DNA of 64,000 nucleotides from Lingula anatina (lineage: Eukaryota > Brachiopoda > Lingulata > Lingulida > Lingulidae). Of this stretch, positions 1 through 11,766 are shown one piece after another (the stretch's first letter is position 1; the number at the start of each line of letters is the position of its first letter). The stretch lies in assembly GCF_001039355.2 (NCBI RefSeq), contig NW_019775569.1, positions 538,622-602,621 of the forward strand, written 5' to 3'. The notes beneath the pieces were generated by a model. That model saw only the letters and a list, made by a program, of their open reading frames with translations, searched no databases and was not told the origin of the DNA. The position numbers were made by a program, and so were the translations under genes.

Positions 1-453
1 AAAAATTGGTGATAATTATTCTGTAATTTATTATGTAATGTTACATCAAAATTGACAAAAATCTTTTTGCACTGCTACTACAAACATTATGAAAAGAAAA
101 CTGTGTTACTTATTATTATTTTCAACTTACAAGTATGATTTGTAGGATTGGCATGCAGTTCAAATAAGAAAGCCAGCTCAAATGGGTTATCATTTATTAT
201 TGAATTTAAGCAGTTTTATGTGAAATTTTCATTTTTCTCATTCTGGCATTTTCAAAGTGTGAACTAGTACTCCCATGGGCCTGAAGCCTTACGCTTGTTA
301 CACATTTCACTTACATTGGTATTACCTGTTGAGCATAATTAAAATTTGATGTTGAATTTGCAGTTAGGCATAATGTACTTTTGCATCAGAATTGACAGTG
401 GCCTATTTTGTGCATTGTTATTGTCTGCTTTTTGTCTGTACATTTGACAGCTT
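1..453. other. No gene seen (left edge)
   Basis: AT-rich sequence with no convincing coding exon, RNA gene or repeat. The 5' truncation point of the LINE fragment that follows lies near 450, judged from where its protein similarity fades. Confidence 0.5.
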
Positions 454-1475
454 TGCTGCCTTGTTAACGATCTTCCTGACATTGTAGAATCTTCAGTGTA
501 CCTTTTTGCAGATGATACTAAAATATTTAACACTATTCATCGGGAGGGTGACAAGGATACCCTACAGAAGGACTTAGATAAACTCACAGACTGGAGTAAA
601 ACTTGGTTGTTACGCTTTCACCCGGAAAAATGTAAACACATGCACCTAGGCAAACATAACCCACATCAGGATTTCAAGTATAAGATTATGGATAACAACC
701 TAGAAGTAGTCGCAGAAGAAAAGGATCTAGGAGTCATAATTGATAATGATTTATGCTTTGAAAAACATATTAGTGAAAAATGCAAGAAGGCCAACTCTAT
801 ATTCGCAATTATCAGAATAATATTTCGACATTTGGACTCTAAGACATTCCTACCTCTCTATAAATCACTAGTACGTACTCACCTGGATTATGCAAGCTCA
901 GCATGGGCACCACACAAGAGCAAATTCATTGATCAAATTGAGGGAGTGCAGCGTAGGGCTACAAAACAGTTACCGGGTATGAATAACCTTAGTTACCCAG
1001 AAAGGTTACGTAAACTTGGGCTTCCAACACTTAGCTATAGGAGGGTGAGAGGGGACATGATTGAGATGTATAAACTAGTCACTGGGAGATACGACGAATC
1101 AACTAGAGATTTTATCAAATTATGGTCCAGTCATTCACATAGGTCTGGTAATAGAGGAAATTGTTTTAAGCTATTCCCTCAAAGAGCCAAATTAGACTTG
1201 AGAAAATACAGCTTCACTGTGCGTACAACACAAATATGGAATAGCCTACCCGATCAAGTTGTCAGGGCAAAAAACCTCAACTCTTTTAAGAACAGATTAG
1301 ACAAATGGTGGGATGACCAGGAAATCAAATATGACAATTATAGGTCCGAAATCAACATCATCGGAAGTCACAAGTTAGTTTTGGAGGAAGAGTCCGATAA
1401 AAAGGATCCAGTAGGAACCTGAATCGGAAATCAACGCTAATCTAAACGCTAATCTAAAATCTAATAAAAAATTAA
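454..1475 (+). mobile_element. 5'-truncated non-LTR retrotransposon (LINE), reverse transcriptase C-terminal part
   Basis: An open frame runs to the stop at 1420-1422. It begins inside the reverse transcriptase domain: a VNDLPDIVESS segment is followed by YLFADDTKIF, the catalytic FADD (motif C) box. The remaining roughly 300 residues have the usual LINE layout, including LGVIID, a PLYKSLVRTHLDYASSAW block, a VQRRATK block and a final TTQIWNSLPDQVV block, as in CR1/Jockey/L2-type elements. Endonuclease and RT motifs before motif C are missing, so this is a dead-on-arrival 5' truncation. The part that remains has no stop or frameshift, which suggests a fairly young insertion. After the stop there is a short tandem tail (about three copies of an AACGCTAATCTA-like unit ending in AATAAAAAATT), like the 3' microsatellite tails of such LINEs. 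The exact clade is not resolved. Confidence 0.85.
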
Positions 1476-3092
1476 AAAATTCCAAGCACGTACAGCAAAA
1501 TGTAGACTAACGCAAAATATCAAGGACAGCACATGTACCACATACAGTAGCTTAATTTCCATTTATAATAAAATCATCATTTAAGTCAAAAATATTCTGG
1601 CGATTTAATAAATATTCTAATTTACCCAGAACGGTATATTTATTTAAAAGCAGGCTAACTGAAATATAGTTTTATTATTTGTTTGTGAAAATTGCCCATG
1701 TCACCCTGTTATTTTGGAGATCTAAGCTGGATTAAGTCCGTGTTAATATTCCTATGAAGCTGTGCAGGAAAAGTTTTTCCTTTGTTTCTCTAGCTCCTCA
1801 ATAAACCTGTTGTTCAGATTTTATCTAGTACCCCCAGGTCTGCGGGAGCCGCTCTTTGAAACTAACGCACAGGTAGATTTTTAACTGAGATAAATACTGC
1901 CAGCGAGAGTGCAAGACAAAGGCTACAGGAGAACTGAATGCCATTTAACCCTCTAATTAAGAAGTAAAGGATATTCCAGTTCGATGGATGATCAAGATAG
2001 GACTTGGTAACAGGCATTGTTTACCTCAGTTTAAAAAAGGTATGCACGACAGGTCGTCAGCGTAATAAAATAAATTGAATTTCACAAAGAACATGGAGCT
2101 TATATTGAATAATCAACAGTACCCTTAAGTCATTCAAATCACAGCTTCACGAGAATTTAGACCCCTCGGGTAAGAGATTTGAATAAGTATAGCCTTTTAA
2201 CAGAGGCCAGAAAAGTCATCTTACAGGTGGACAATGCAGCTGAGTTTGACAGCTTCGCCGGTGGCACGATTGTCGTCAATGGACCACGTGACCACATTGC
2301 TCATTAACTCGCAGGCCAAGCAGCAAGGATGTTTTTTAGAGTCCAAAATTTACAAAATGAGCTTTTACTTCGTGTATTTAGATAAAGATATTGTTAGTTG
2401 GGCATGTTTTCTGAAGAATACGTTCTGTTCAGGCCATTCTGACGTCATGACCATTGTCCTTTAATGTTGTCACTAAAAAATGCCGAACGGTACTGGTACA
2501 TGTAATCCTGCAACAAAATGCTTCTGTCTTGCAGTGACATGTCTTCAGCTTAGGTGCTAGCCGAGGCTAAAGAGTTTATGTAGTACTAGTACGTGTGTTT
2601 AGTGTTGTGTTTGTTCTAGAGTGTTTTCCTGCCCGATTGCTTATTCTGGAATATTACGGGCTCTTGAGTTCTAGCTTAGTAGGGATTCCTTCTTACATAA
2701 TTGCCCAAGCTAGGATAATTACCCATGAAACTCTTGAAAAATAGGGGGGGGAGGCTGAGTTTCCGCTGGCAACTTTTTGCTTACCAAATTACTAATTATT
2801 CAACACTTTATTTTCCATGGACAAGAACTACCAGTAAAACAAATAAAATCAATCCCGTTCATTCAGGCAATTCAGGCCTCAACATACTTGCATTGCTTTC
2901 CCCGCACATACCCTCTACCAGGACGACAGATTGATTTTCCACAGATATTCACAGAAATGTTTGTAGATCCCTTATGGATCACTTGTCTGACGTAATTTGA
3001 GTTTTTACAGAATTAAATAATGGGCCATTCCGTGGTATTTTTTTGCCATTATGGAAGGACATTTGACACTTCAAATGAATATATTTTAAAAC
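1476..3092. other. Intergenic, no gene seen
   Basis: No exon with family resemblance. Short open frames at 2234-2464, 2725-2934 and 2777-2995 lack codon structure, homology or splice context and are treated as chance. One perfect CRE palindrome (TGACGTCA) sits at 2440-2447, not near a recognised promoter. Confidence 0.5.
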
Positions 3093-3256
3093 AGGGGCGG
3101 ATTCAGAGATATTTTCTGACAGTCTTCCAAATTATCTTTGTTTATCCATTCTTCTTTTCTGACCATCTTCCGACGGAAAAATTAGACAACTTTTAATGTA
3201 AACTTGAAAATCTGACCATCTTCTGGAAGACCTAGAAGACGGCCTAAATCGCTCCT
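3093..3256. mobile_element. MITE, family 1 copy A (AGGGGCGGAT termini)
   Basis: About 164 bp starting AGGGGCGGATT and ending AAATCGCTCCT, an imperfect inverted terminal match. The interior (CTGACAGTCTTCCAAATTAT near the left, CTTCTGGAAGACC near the right) is shared along its length with 60368-60537, so this is a dispersed family. No coding capacity. Target-site duplication is unclear here (TTAAAA on the left, TAAAAA on the right). Confidence 0.75.
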
Positions 3257-4395
3257 GTAAAAAGTAAAAAAAAGTTGGAAGGCCCATTTTTTTGTATGTT
3301 TATATCTCTATATGTAAGTTATATTTAGGCAAAACATAAGGAAAAAAATCATAGTTACAAAATAATTAAAAGAAATAGTTAGCACCTCGAAAAAAAAAAT
3401 AATAATTTGAAAATTTTGCATATAAAAAAATCAAGTAGGCGTCTCGGAAGGACGCGTCTCAGAAGGATATTTTGTCCACTGCTAAATAACATGTCAAACA
3501 AAGCTCAATAATTATATATAATGATATATTTACCAAGATAAATTTGATAAATAATATCCAACATCACAAAAGACATTAAGTGGTGATGATAATATTTTAT
3601 TTTCAAGCATTACTAAAAAAAAATATGCCATCGTAATTACTAAGAAGACAGGAAAATGAATGTACTTTTGCAAATGTCACACAAACCAGCTCAAAGTGAT
3701 GTTAAAATATTGCTGTCATTTATGTTTTTAAATGTCAGTATAAAACTAATACTAACAGCTAATTATCTACCAAAATTTCAAAATGCAAAAAATTCTTAAA
3801 AGATTATTTATATTGTATACATGTACGCTAACTACTAATAGAAATTCACCAACGCTACTGTACCTATCAGGCCTTAAAGCATGTTTACAACTATCAAAAT
3901 ATTAGTAGTAATTATCATTAACTGGTATTCAAGTTCATTATACTTTCAATGTAATTAAATACAACAGAATGTCTGTTTCACTTTTGTTTCACTTAATGTT
4001 CACTTACAAATGTCATTTACTCAACCTCTAGAGCATGTGGAAAGATGTACCTGCTACACTGATCAATAGCAGGAAATGGCAAGCATCTTAAAACCTGACT
4101 AGAAGAAACCCAAGATCTATCCTCCTTTGGGGGGAAAGCTAAAGAGACGTTTTGAAGAGTCCTTAGCTCTTAGAAAAGTCACTTCTAGATCTTCCCCATC
4201 TGTACTAATAACATGTCCAAGACTTGTGATCACTCTGAGCGCAGCCGAGAATTAATTACAGCTTTGGAAGTAACTGAAGTGCATTGTTTTCCTTGAAATT
4301 TCCTCTTTGCCACAAAGAGGACAGACACTGTTTTGTTTTGTTTTGTTTCATAGCCACATCATAGAATTCTTGTGCATTGTTAACAACTGCCTCTC

Positions 4396-4474
4396 CTTAC
4401 TTAGCAATACTTCCCCATACTTAGCAATACTTAGCAATACCCTTACTTAGCAATACTTCCCATACTAAGCAATG
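4396..4474. repeat. Short minisatellite, ACTTAGCAATAC unit
   Basis: Four to five copies of CTTACTTAGCAATACTTCC-like units, some shortened to ACTTAGCAATAC, in an interrupted array. Confidence 0.75.
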
Positions 4475-4744
4475 GTTAATGAATTCATTTCTACATTCAA
4501 AGTTATTCCCTGTTTTTATTTTCTAAAAAGTTTGATTTTTTGTCATAATCTTTTAAGAGATTATTAAAGAGTATTAACCCATTACAGTGACGTCATATTT
4601 GCTCCGTAACACTTGTCCAGCGGCCATTCTGGAGGGAAAGAACGACAGGGAATAGTAGCGTAAATATAGGTGAACCAAATAAAATGAAATAATCTTCATA
4701 TCGTGATCAAGTTCACCAAAAGGAAAATAGTATATACATGTGAA

Positions 4745-5225
4745 AACTTCAGCTGATCAGCGTGATCGACCCATATAAACTCAAGACAGTCCAAAGACGT
4801 GAAATCCTGACCTACCCCTGTATCCCAACATCGTGGAATGTTGTCAGAAGCTAGTTCAGTTATCTTGTACTTCATTTTTCTTGTTCATTGGGTAATAACA
4901 GTTATAGTTTTAGAGAGTTTACTGTGTAATCATAAGTTCAACCTTTCATAGAAGCAACTTTTTACATGAAGGATAGATATAAGGAGAAATTTGAGCTGAC
5001 TATCAGGATCAACCCTTACGGACTCAAAGAAGACAGTATGCAGGGTTGTGACAAGAAATATTGCTGTCAGATATGATTTAACTGTACATCATGAAGCTGT
5101 CAGAAATTATTTCAGCATTCTTGTGCTTCATTTTGGTTCATTAGGAAGTATTTGTAACATGACTGTTGTTTGAGAGTTCAACATTTTACCATGAATTCAA
5201 CCATTCACAGTAGCAACATTGTTAG
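4745..5225. repeat. Diverged ~240-bp tandem duplication
   Basis: The block at about 4745-4965 recurs in the same order at about 4990-5225. Shared landmarks are a GAGCTGA/CAGCTGATC start, ACTCAA(A)GA, a GCTGTCAGAA/TTGTCAGAAG run, CTTGT(A/G)CTTCATTTT, a TTCATT(G/A)GG run, GAGAGTT, and CAACC(A/T)TTCA ending AGCAAC. Identity is clearly below 80 percent. No coding potential. Confidence 0.5.
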
Positions 5226-6416
5226 CATTTTATTATTAGTCCAGACCTTCACAGAAGCAATGTAATTTTCAAACTTATGACATTCAATGTAACATAACAA
5301 CAAGTCAGTTCATGAATTGATCTTTATTTGATTGAAAATATAGGAAAATGCACATTTTGTATGGATAAAAGTAAACATAAAATGCAAAACATTGTTGCAC
5401 AATTCAATGACAGATTATCAGGGTCCCTTTCCTTTTGGTTGATAACACTGACATGAAAAATATTTCCATACTTTTAATGATGCAATGCAACATGTACATG
5501 AGCATATTAAGTCGAATCAAGCCACCATAATTTGAGAAACCTGTTTAGTATATTTTTAATCTATGTCTAGAGAAATGCTTGATTGAAGACTCACAATTGA
5601 TATGTGCTGTGTGGGTATGTACATATTAGGCCTTAGATGGTGTTACTAAGCAGTTTGTAATTTTATTTAGGAGAATTCCACAACTGGTGGTCACAATTTA
5701 AAAATGCACAACAGTGACAACCTACATGTACAACAGCCATCTGTTTCTGCATATCAGACCATCTGTGGGAGGTGCACCATACAAAATTTTATATTTCTTG
5801 CAAACTTTTCCATTTAGCCTTTAAACATATGAGAAAGAAAAAAGTGTTTTCATTTCTTCTTGTGCTTCTGCTCACAATTCTAAATAAATAGAAAACCTGT
5901 CCTTGTTGTATGCAAGCTATCAGGATAACAACTTTAAAACAACAAATGAACAATGAAATAAATAAACAAATCCAATTAAATAACTCCTGTCATGCACTGA
6001 ATTTCACTCTCCTGATGTTCAGATCCTGTCTCCTCAGCTGGTCACAAAGATATAAGAATATTTTTTCGCTGCTTCTACCTTGTGTGCCATCTAGCTGCCT
6101 TTTGTACCTGTCACCTTTTTTTTTTTTTTGATAACCAAGATTTATTTGCACCCAATCATTCAGTGTGGCTTGGTGGGAAAATTTCAGATCAATTTCCTAA
6201 ATGTAAATTAACAAAAAAAGGTAACAATAGTTATTTTTATTCATATTGTAACTTGCATCATAATACAGTAGGAAAACACAGAATTCAACATTTTTCTAAT
6301 TCATTTCAGTAAGTTCATTCAATTAAATGGTACCTGAGCTAGAATATATACTTACAAAACAGATTTACTCTTAACACTACACTAAATCTAAAATCAAGCC
6401 ACTAACTTCCAAATAC

Positions 6417-6580
6417 CACCCTGAGCTTCAGAGCTGACTTGACACTAACCTTTTCACTGTAGCCTATATCTCCATCGTGTCAAGTAAGTTACTTGACATA
6501 ATGAAAGTAAGTTACTTGACACGATGGAGATATGCTACAGTGAAAAGGTTAGTGTCAAGTCAGCTCTGAAGCTCAGGGTG
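6417..6580. mobile_element. Foldback MITE with 8-bp target-site duplication
   Basis: A 164-bp near-palindrome. The left arm (from 6417, CACCCTGAGCTTCAG) and right arm (ending CTGAAGCTCAGGGTG at 6580) are complementary for about 66 bp with one 2-bp indel (TAGCCTATATC against TAGCATATC). It is flanked by a perfect 8-bp direct repeat CCAAATAC at 6409-6416 and 6581-6588. An 8-bp duplication fits hAT- or P-like transposases. The very high arm identity suggests a recent insertion or hairpin gene conversion. No coding capacity. Confidence 0.9.
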
Positions 6581-6588
6581 CCAAATAC

Positions 6589-7806
6589 ACATGACACAGG
6601 TAATTGATTTAATTGGCCCAGCTGATCTGTGTACATTGTACTGTAGCCTTGACACTAATTGACAATAATGCTAACCAGGTATTAAAGAGGTAGATGACAG
6701 CAGATAAAATCCAAAGAGCACCATAACTGATAACAAATTACACCCAAGGCAATAAGTGAGTCTTCATAATGAAAGTCGAAACCCTGCCTGGGTATTTCCA
6801 CACGTTTTTACAACACACTCTCCACCAAGACTTTTTGGGCACTACTAATATGCAGCGCTCATATCTTATACACCTCGATCATTGGTTTTCTACTTTTTTC
6901 TTTTATGGTAAAGGCTGCACAGCTGGGTCTTCATTCTTTGCTGTAAAATAAATTAGTTTTATCCTTTACTTGTCCGATGAGTCTTGATTCAAAGCCACTC
7001 CTCAGTCTCTCCTCCGTTTACGGTTTTCGTCCCTACACCTTGGATTGTTACCACTGCAGGCAGTCTGTGAACGCTTGTAAAGTTATTTATCTTCTCTCTA
7101 TCATATACCCTGCAGTAATTCATCATTTACTCGGTTTAATATCAAAGAAAACACAGAAATTAAATGCTAAATTGTACATGTAGACATGATCATGCGCAGC
7201 AGACGATTCCGGTCTCCCTCCAGTATGGCTGCCGTTCGTTTTGATGACGAGGGCTAAAAGGGGTTAATAGCCATCTATGGAGGTCATGTGGTCTGATGTT
7301 ATATGAATATATAGTATGAGTAATTAATATAAATTTATCTGCCATGTGTAAGACTTTCAAACGTATTGAGTTGAAGAAAAGCTTCAAAATTTACACCTTT
7401 GTCTGGACAAATTTATTTCACAAATTGAAATGGAAAATATATAAGTACTTGTATACAGTGCTTTTCACTACAATATCAGTAGGTTTTGCAGTAGAAGTAA
7501 ATGAGTTTTGCTGCAGCTCAAGCTTTTGAGACATTTTGAGTGGGAACACAGTGATAACAGTCAGCTCAGAAGTTCTGAGGAGGCGATTTTTCTTTTGGCA
7601 AAAATTAATGTGCTTGCAGATGTCATCCATAAATTTTATCAGTTTGGCCTTAAATGGAAAGAGGAAGGTGTTGAAATTGCAATCAAAATTCATATCATGT
7701 GATTGTGCCAATGGTTTGCCTCTTATATCTTGTGAATAGTTAAGTATCACGTATATCTATAAGTAGCTGGAGATTTACCTTTCCCACCCTTTTAAAATTT
7801 TTGCAG
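6589..7806. other. Upstream region of the TNFR-like gene; possible promoter patch near 7190-7270
   Basis: Mostly AT-rich with chance frames. A CpG-richer island around 7190-7270 contains an ATGGCTGCCG (YY1-like) motif and could be a transcription start or 5' UTR exon for the gene whose coding exon begins after the acceptor at 7801-7806. This is inference only; no donor is obvious. Confidence 0.3.
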
Positions 7807-7811
7807 TTATT

Positions 7812-10800
7812 ATGAGAGAACCACTCCGATTGGTACTTAAAACTGGAGAATGCCTGGTTTTCTTGTTAATCATACATGTATTACCAGTGGAGCATGTACA
7901 TTCATATGAAACTGTAAGTATCAATAACACACTTTGCATTGTTTAAAAAGTAATACACGCCACTCAGTCTATTACACCTGTACAACTTGCCAATGCTGCC
8001 AAAGGCAGTCACTTTAATATTCTGTGATGGACTGTCATTTTAGAGCTTCACAAGAAAATTTAGGTCAAGATGTCATTTATTTATAAATCATGAAAAATTA
8101 TTTCATTTTCTTGCTTATTTTGAAATTACCAGTAGCTTTTTGGTTCAAACTGGAAAGAAAATATTAGGTTTCATTCACAATGGATTATCCTCAGACTAAC
8201 TAGTCTGTGGAAATATGGCCGACCCCTCTTGAAAGCAATATGTCATATAGTCTCCTCAGGGTCTCCCTGCTTATCACACACACCATCCCTGCAGGGGCCT
8301 AGCTACATATTAAAGCTAAATCAAAACAGCTCCTAGCTATAGGTTTAATTCTCAGGCTCCTGTATTGATGGTGAGTGTGGTAGGCTGGGAGACCATTAGG
8401 AGATTATGTGGCATTCATATTACTTTCAACTGGGGTCGGCCATAATAGGTCTGCAGAGTAGTTAGTCTGAGGATCATCTGTTGTGAATGCAACCTTTGAG
8501 TGAATTAACCCAGTCAGTTGAAAACTTCAATGGGCAAAGTTTCCCTTTATTAGTTTCAGCTTGGGGAATCATGTGATAACAACACAAGATTGGTTGGCAG
8601 TTACAGAGCAATAAATTACTCGCACTATGCGTACACCCTCGAAGGTCAGACACATGTTTGTGATATGTGCATCCCAGGTTACAGAGTCAAGAACCATTGC
8701 ACAAATTCTTCTCGTCACCATGGTCCAGATTGTAGGGTTTGCCCAGAAGGAACCTACAGTAACTGGACATGGGAGTGCCGGTGTAAAAATTGCACAGATA
8801 GGCCTTCAGAACAGCACATCCTTTATTCAAAGTGCACTTCAACACAGGATGCAGTATGGATAAGTAAGGATACCACACATACACGTACACATGCACACAC
8901 AACCTACTTAATTAAGATCTATAGATAACTCAAATCTACAGGGACTCTTGATGAATGCAATCAGCTATAAACTAAATGACAAGTCTCCTCCATGCATTAA
9001 GTACATCACAGTATAATACTGTTGATCATAATATACAAATACTTTTGAAACAAGAGGAAGTGTGTCATTCAGTTCAGCTGATTGCACCTAGCAAGAGTCC
9101 CCGCAGAGATAGGGTGATCACATTCACCAGTGGTGTCTATGGGAATGGGTCCTCAGTTGAAACAAAAACAAAAAATACCACTTTCTCAATTTAGGCCAAG
9201 TTCTGAATATCTCTGTCCAATTTCTGAAAGACTTACATATGCATGGTAAAAATGAATAAGAAGCAAGAATCTTTAAATTCTTGACTTTCAGGTTTTACAT
9301 GCTAGAAATTATAGTATTATTTGCTTGGAGTATAAAGATGCTTTGGATCATCAGTACACTGAGAAACAATATAGTTAAGGTGTTATTGTTAATCCAGTTG
9401 TTGACCACATTTGTACATCTGTAATGCAGTCCCTGAGGCATTTTTCTGCTGGTTGAAAATGCAGTGTCTGTAGAATATGGTGTGTGATGTTTGATATATA
9501 TAGAGAGAGGTATGTACTCTTGGCATTTCACTTACAGCTGTGATTGAGACCTGGGGACCTTGGAGCCAATGGAGCTTGTGTAGCGTAAGTTGTAGCAGTG
9601 GTGTAAAGACAAGACAAAGGAACTGCACCCAGCTGAGACATACAGGAAGTAGGAATAACTGCCAAGGAATTTCCACTGATATGTTGCCTTGTTATCGCCA
9701 TGAATGTTCAGGTAGTCTATTAGATAGATGTTTACATATTTCTCAGTAAAACTCCGTCTTAATTGCATTCATGATCAAGCCATCATCAATTCAGCTGTGA
9801 ACGATATTGTGAACAAAACTGCAATATTGACAACTAGCATTAAATTGTCAGTTGAGGAAAGTAACATGGTTATTTAATGAAAACTTTATAATGCACAATC
9901 AGTGAACCCAACCATGTTAAATCCATCCATGTTAAATCCATCCTTCTTACATGTATGTAGTATTATATCCATTGTTTCAGCTAGCTGTACTTACAGTCAC
10001 ACTTGTCATCTACTATATAGTGTTTTTCATTACTTCTCATTCCAGCACCTAACTTTGGACCCTATTTTGATAAATTTCCATTGGCATTGGTAATTGGCAT
10101 ACCCTGCTTATCCACACTCATCTTGTGCATCAGAAGAGTTATATGCAGCATAAAAAATTCAAAACAAAGTCATACTAAAAAGAAAATAGCTTTCAACTGT
10201 ATCAACTGTTGCAATAAAAATGATGAGCAACAGTTTACAGAAAGTGCCACATGTGGACAGGACATACAGCCATACTCAATATTTTTTTCTGTTCCAACTG
10301 AAAATGTTTCATTGACCAACCAATCACAGGATTTGTGTCAACCTGATTGTGATTTGTCTCACAACACTCATTGCACTATAAACTTGCATCCTGAACCTAG
10401 AAAAGAAACTTGGACTTGTCAGACATTGGTTCCACCAGTGAGCAGCTTTCCAGAACATTCAATTAATAATACATTTTCTTATCCACTATCATGTGCGGAG
10501 TCATCTGATGAAGAGACAACAGGTGGATATGCAATGGCAGACTTGGACATCAGCTGTCCTTTAAATACAAAAAGCAAAGGTCTAAAACAATACCCAAGAT
10601 ACAGCCGAACTGAAAATGAAGTCTCCAATTTGTCTTCTGATGAAGAGACAACAGGTGGATATGCAATGTCAGACTTAGATGTTAGTCATCCTTTGAATAC
10701 TGGAAGGAAAGGCACCAAACCATGTCTTAATACTAGGGATAGATATTACCAAACAAAAAATGATGAAGTTTCTACTTTGTCATCTGATGAAGAGACATCA

Positions 10801-11430
10801 GGGGGATATGCAATGGCAGACTTGGACATCAGCAATCCTTTGAATACAAAAAGCAAAGGTGCTAAACTTTACCTTAAAAGATACACCCAAATGGAAAATA
10901 AAGTGTCCAATTTGTCTTCTGATGAAGAAACAACAGGTGGGTATGCAATGGCAGACTTGGACATCAGTCCTTTGAATACAGGAAGCAAAGGTGTTAAACA
11001 GTACACCCTTACAAAAAATGAAATGTCTTATTTGTCACCCAATGAAGAGACAACAGGTGGATATGCAACTTCAGACTCTGGCATCAACAGTCCCTCGAAT
11101 ATGGAAAAAGAATATGGAGAATATATCCATACAGGCAGTTACCCTCTTTCATCAAGGCAAGATTGTGTTAAACACTGTATGCATCCTACTTCGTGTTATA
11201 TCTTAGTACCTGTGCCTGCACCATCACGTTTAGATTCTGTGTTGACAGGTCAAAATAGCAATGACATGTTATTAGACTACACAACCACCCAACCTGACAA
11301 AGGCAAAATTCCCAGAAATAAAGTTGAAAATAAGAAATATGAACAGTTGCAAAAAACAGAGAGTGAGTCCGCATTGGAGCCCTACACTCCACTTCTGATC
11401 TCTGAGCAGACACTGCCCAAGGTTTTGTAA
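7812..11430 (+). CDS. TNF receptor-like transmembrane protein with a TSP1 domain and repeat cytoplasmic tail
   Basis: Four coding exons with matching phases: 7812-7913, 8560-8863, 9538-9711 and 10046-11430, giving 654 aa. Residues 1-34 form a signal-peptide-like start (basic, then LVFLLIIHVLPV). Exon 2 encodes a TNFR cysteine-rich domain (CDMCIPGYR, CRVCPEGTYS, CRCKNC). Exon 3 encodes one TSP1 module (WGPWSQWSLC, SVSCSSG, KTRQRNC). A hydrophobic segment at about 206-222 is followed by basic residues (IRRV), so it is type I membrane. The tail of about 430 residues has five repeats with the core SSDEETTGGYAMADLDI starting near residues 346, 390, 439, 484 and 524. Each contains SDEE or PNEE, matching the TRAF2 consensus (P/S/A/T)x(Q/E)E; CK2 sites are an alternative reading. 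No death domain is seen. Expected role: ligand-driven TRAF signalling at the cell surface. Domain calls are by motif; the TRAF role is inferred. Confidence 0.8.
8166..8495. mobile_element. Foldback MITE in intron 1 of the TNFR-like gene
   Basis: About 330 bp. The left end (AGGTTTCATTCACAA, then ATCCTCAGACTAACTA) is inverted at the right end (TAGTTAGTCTGAGGATCATC, then TTGTGAATGCAACCT). Complementarity continues inwards: GGCCGACCCC..TTGAAAG..AATATG..TCTCCT..GGTCTCCC pairs with the matching blocks near 8370-8450, so arms of roughly 120 bp surround a short centre. No open frame of note. The target-site duplication is not clear. Confidence 0.8.
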
Positions 11431-11554
11431 CACATAAATCTTTTAATTCTTCTTGACAAAAATTGAAGATATCTGCTGTGGTGAAGGACACTGACAGTGA
11501 AATTGAGAGCAAAAAAAAAGAACTGTTTCTTCTTTATTGTGCATTGATCCAATG

Positions 11555-11555
<1 letters not shown>

Positions 11556-11614
<59 letters not shown>
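11556..11614. repeat. (TA)n microsatellite
   Basis: About 29 uninterrupted TA units, 125 bases after the stop of the TNFR-like gene. The YIYIYI reading frames through it are artefacts. Confidence 0.97.
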
Positions 11615-11616
<2 letters not shown>

Positions 11617-11624
11617 TTTTGTGA

Positions 11625-11766
11625 ATACCCTTAGCAAAATATCAGGCCTGCTGCAAATTCACAGCAAGTTTGCTGCAATATTGCTGCAGACTGCAATTCC
11701 TTCTTGCAAAATTTACAGCAAGTTTGCTGCAATATGGCTGCAAACTTTTCATTTTGCTAAGGGTAT
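11625..11766. mobile_element. Small MITE with perfect 16-bp terminal inverted repeats
   Basis: Starts ATACCCTTAGCAAAAT (11625-11640) and ends with its exact reverse complement (11751-11766), 142 bp in all. The interior carries two direct copies of an ACAGCAAGTTTGCTGCAATA block. It is embedded in TA-rich sequence, so a TA target duplication cannot be told from background. Confidence 0.8.

Larger units (their letters stand above)
3257..6416. other. Intergenic, no gene seen; diverged tandem repeats
   Basis: No supported gene. It holds the small minisatellite at 4396-4474, the old duplication at 4745-5225 and a CRE palindrome at 4588-4595. Short open frames at 5910-6131 and 6082-6312 are AT-rich and featureless. 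Confidence 0.5.

Noticed and set aside
7418-7750. 110-codon minus-strand frame upstream of the TNFR-like gene
   Set aside because: No domain, overlaps competing frames on the other strand, no splice or codon support.
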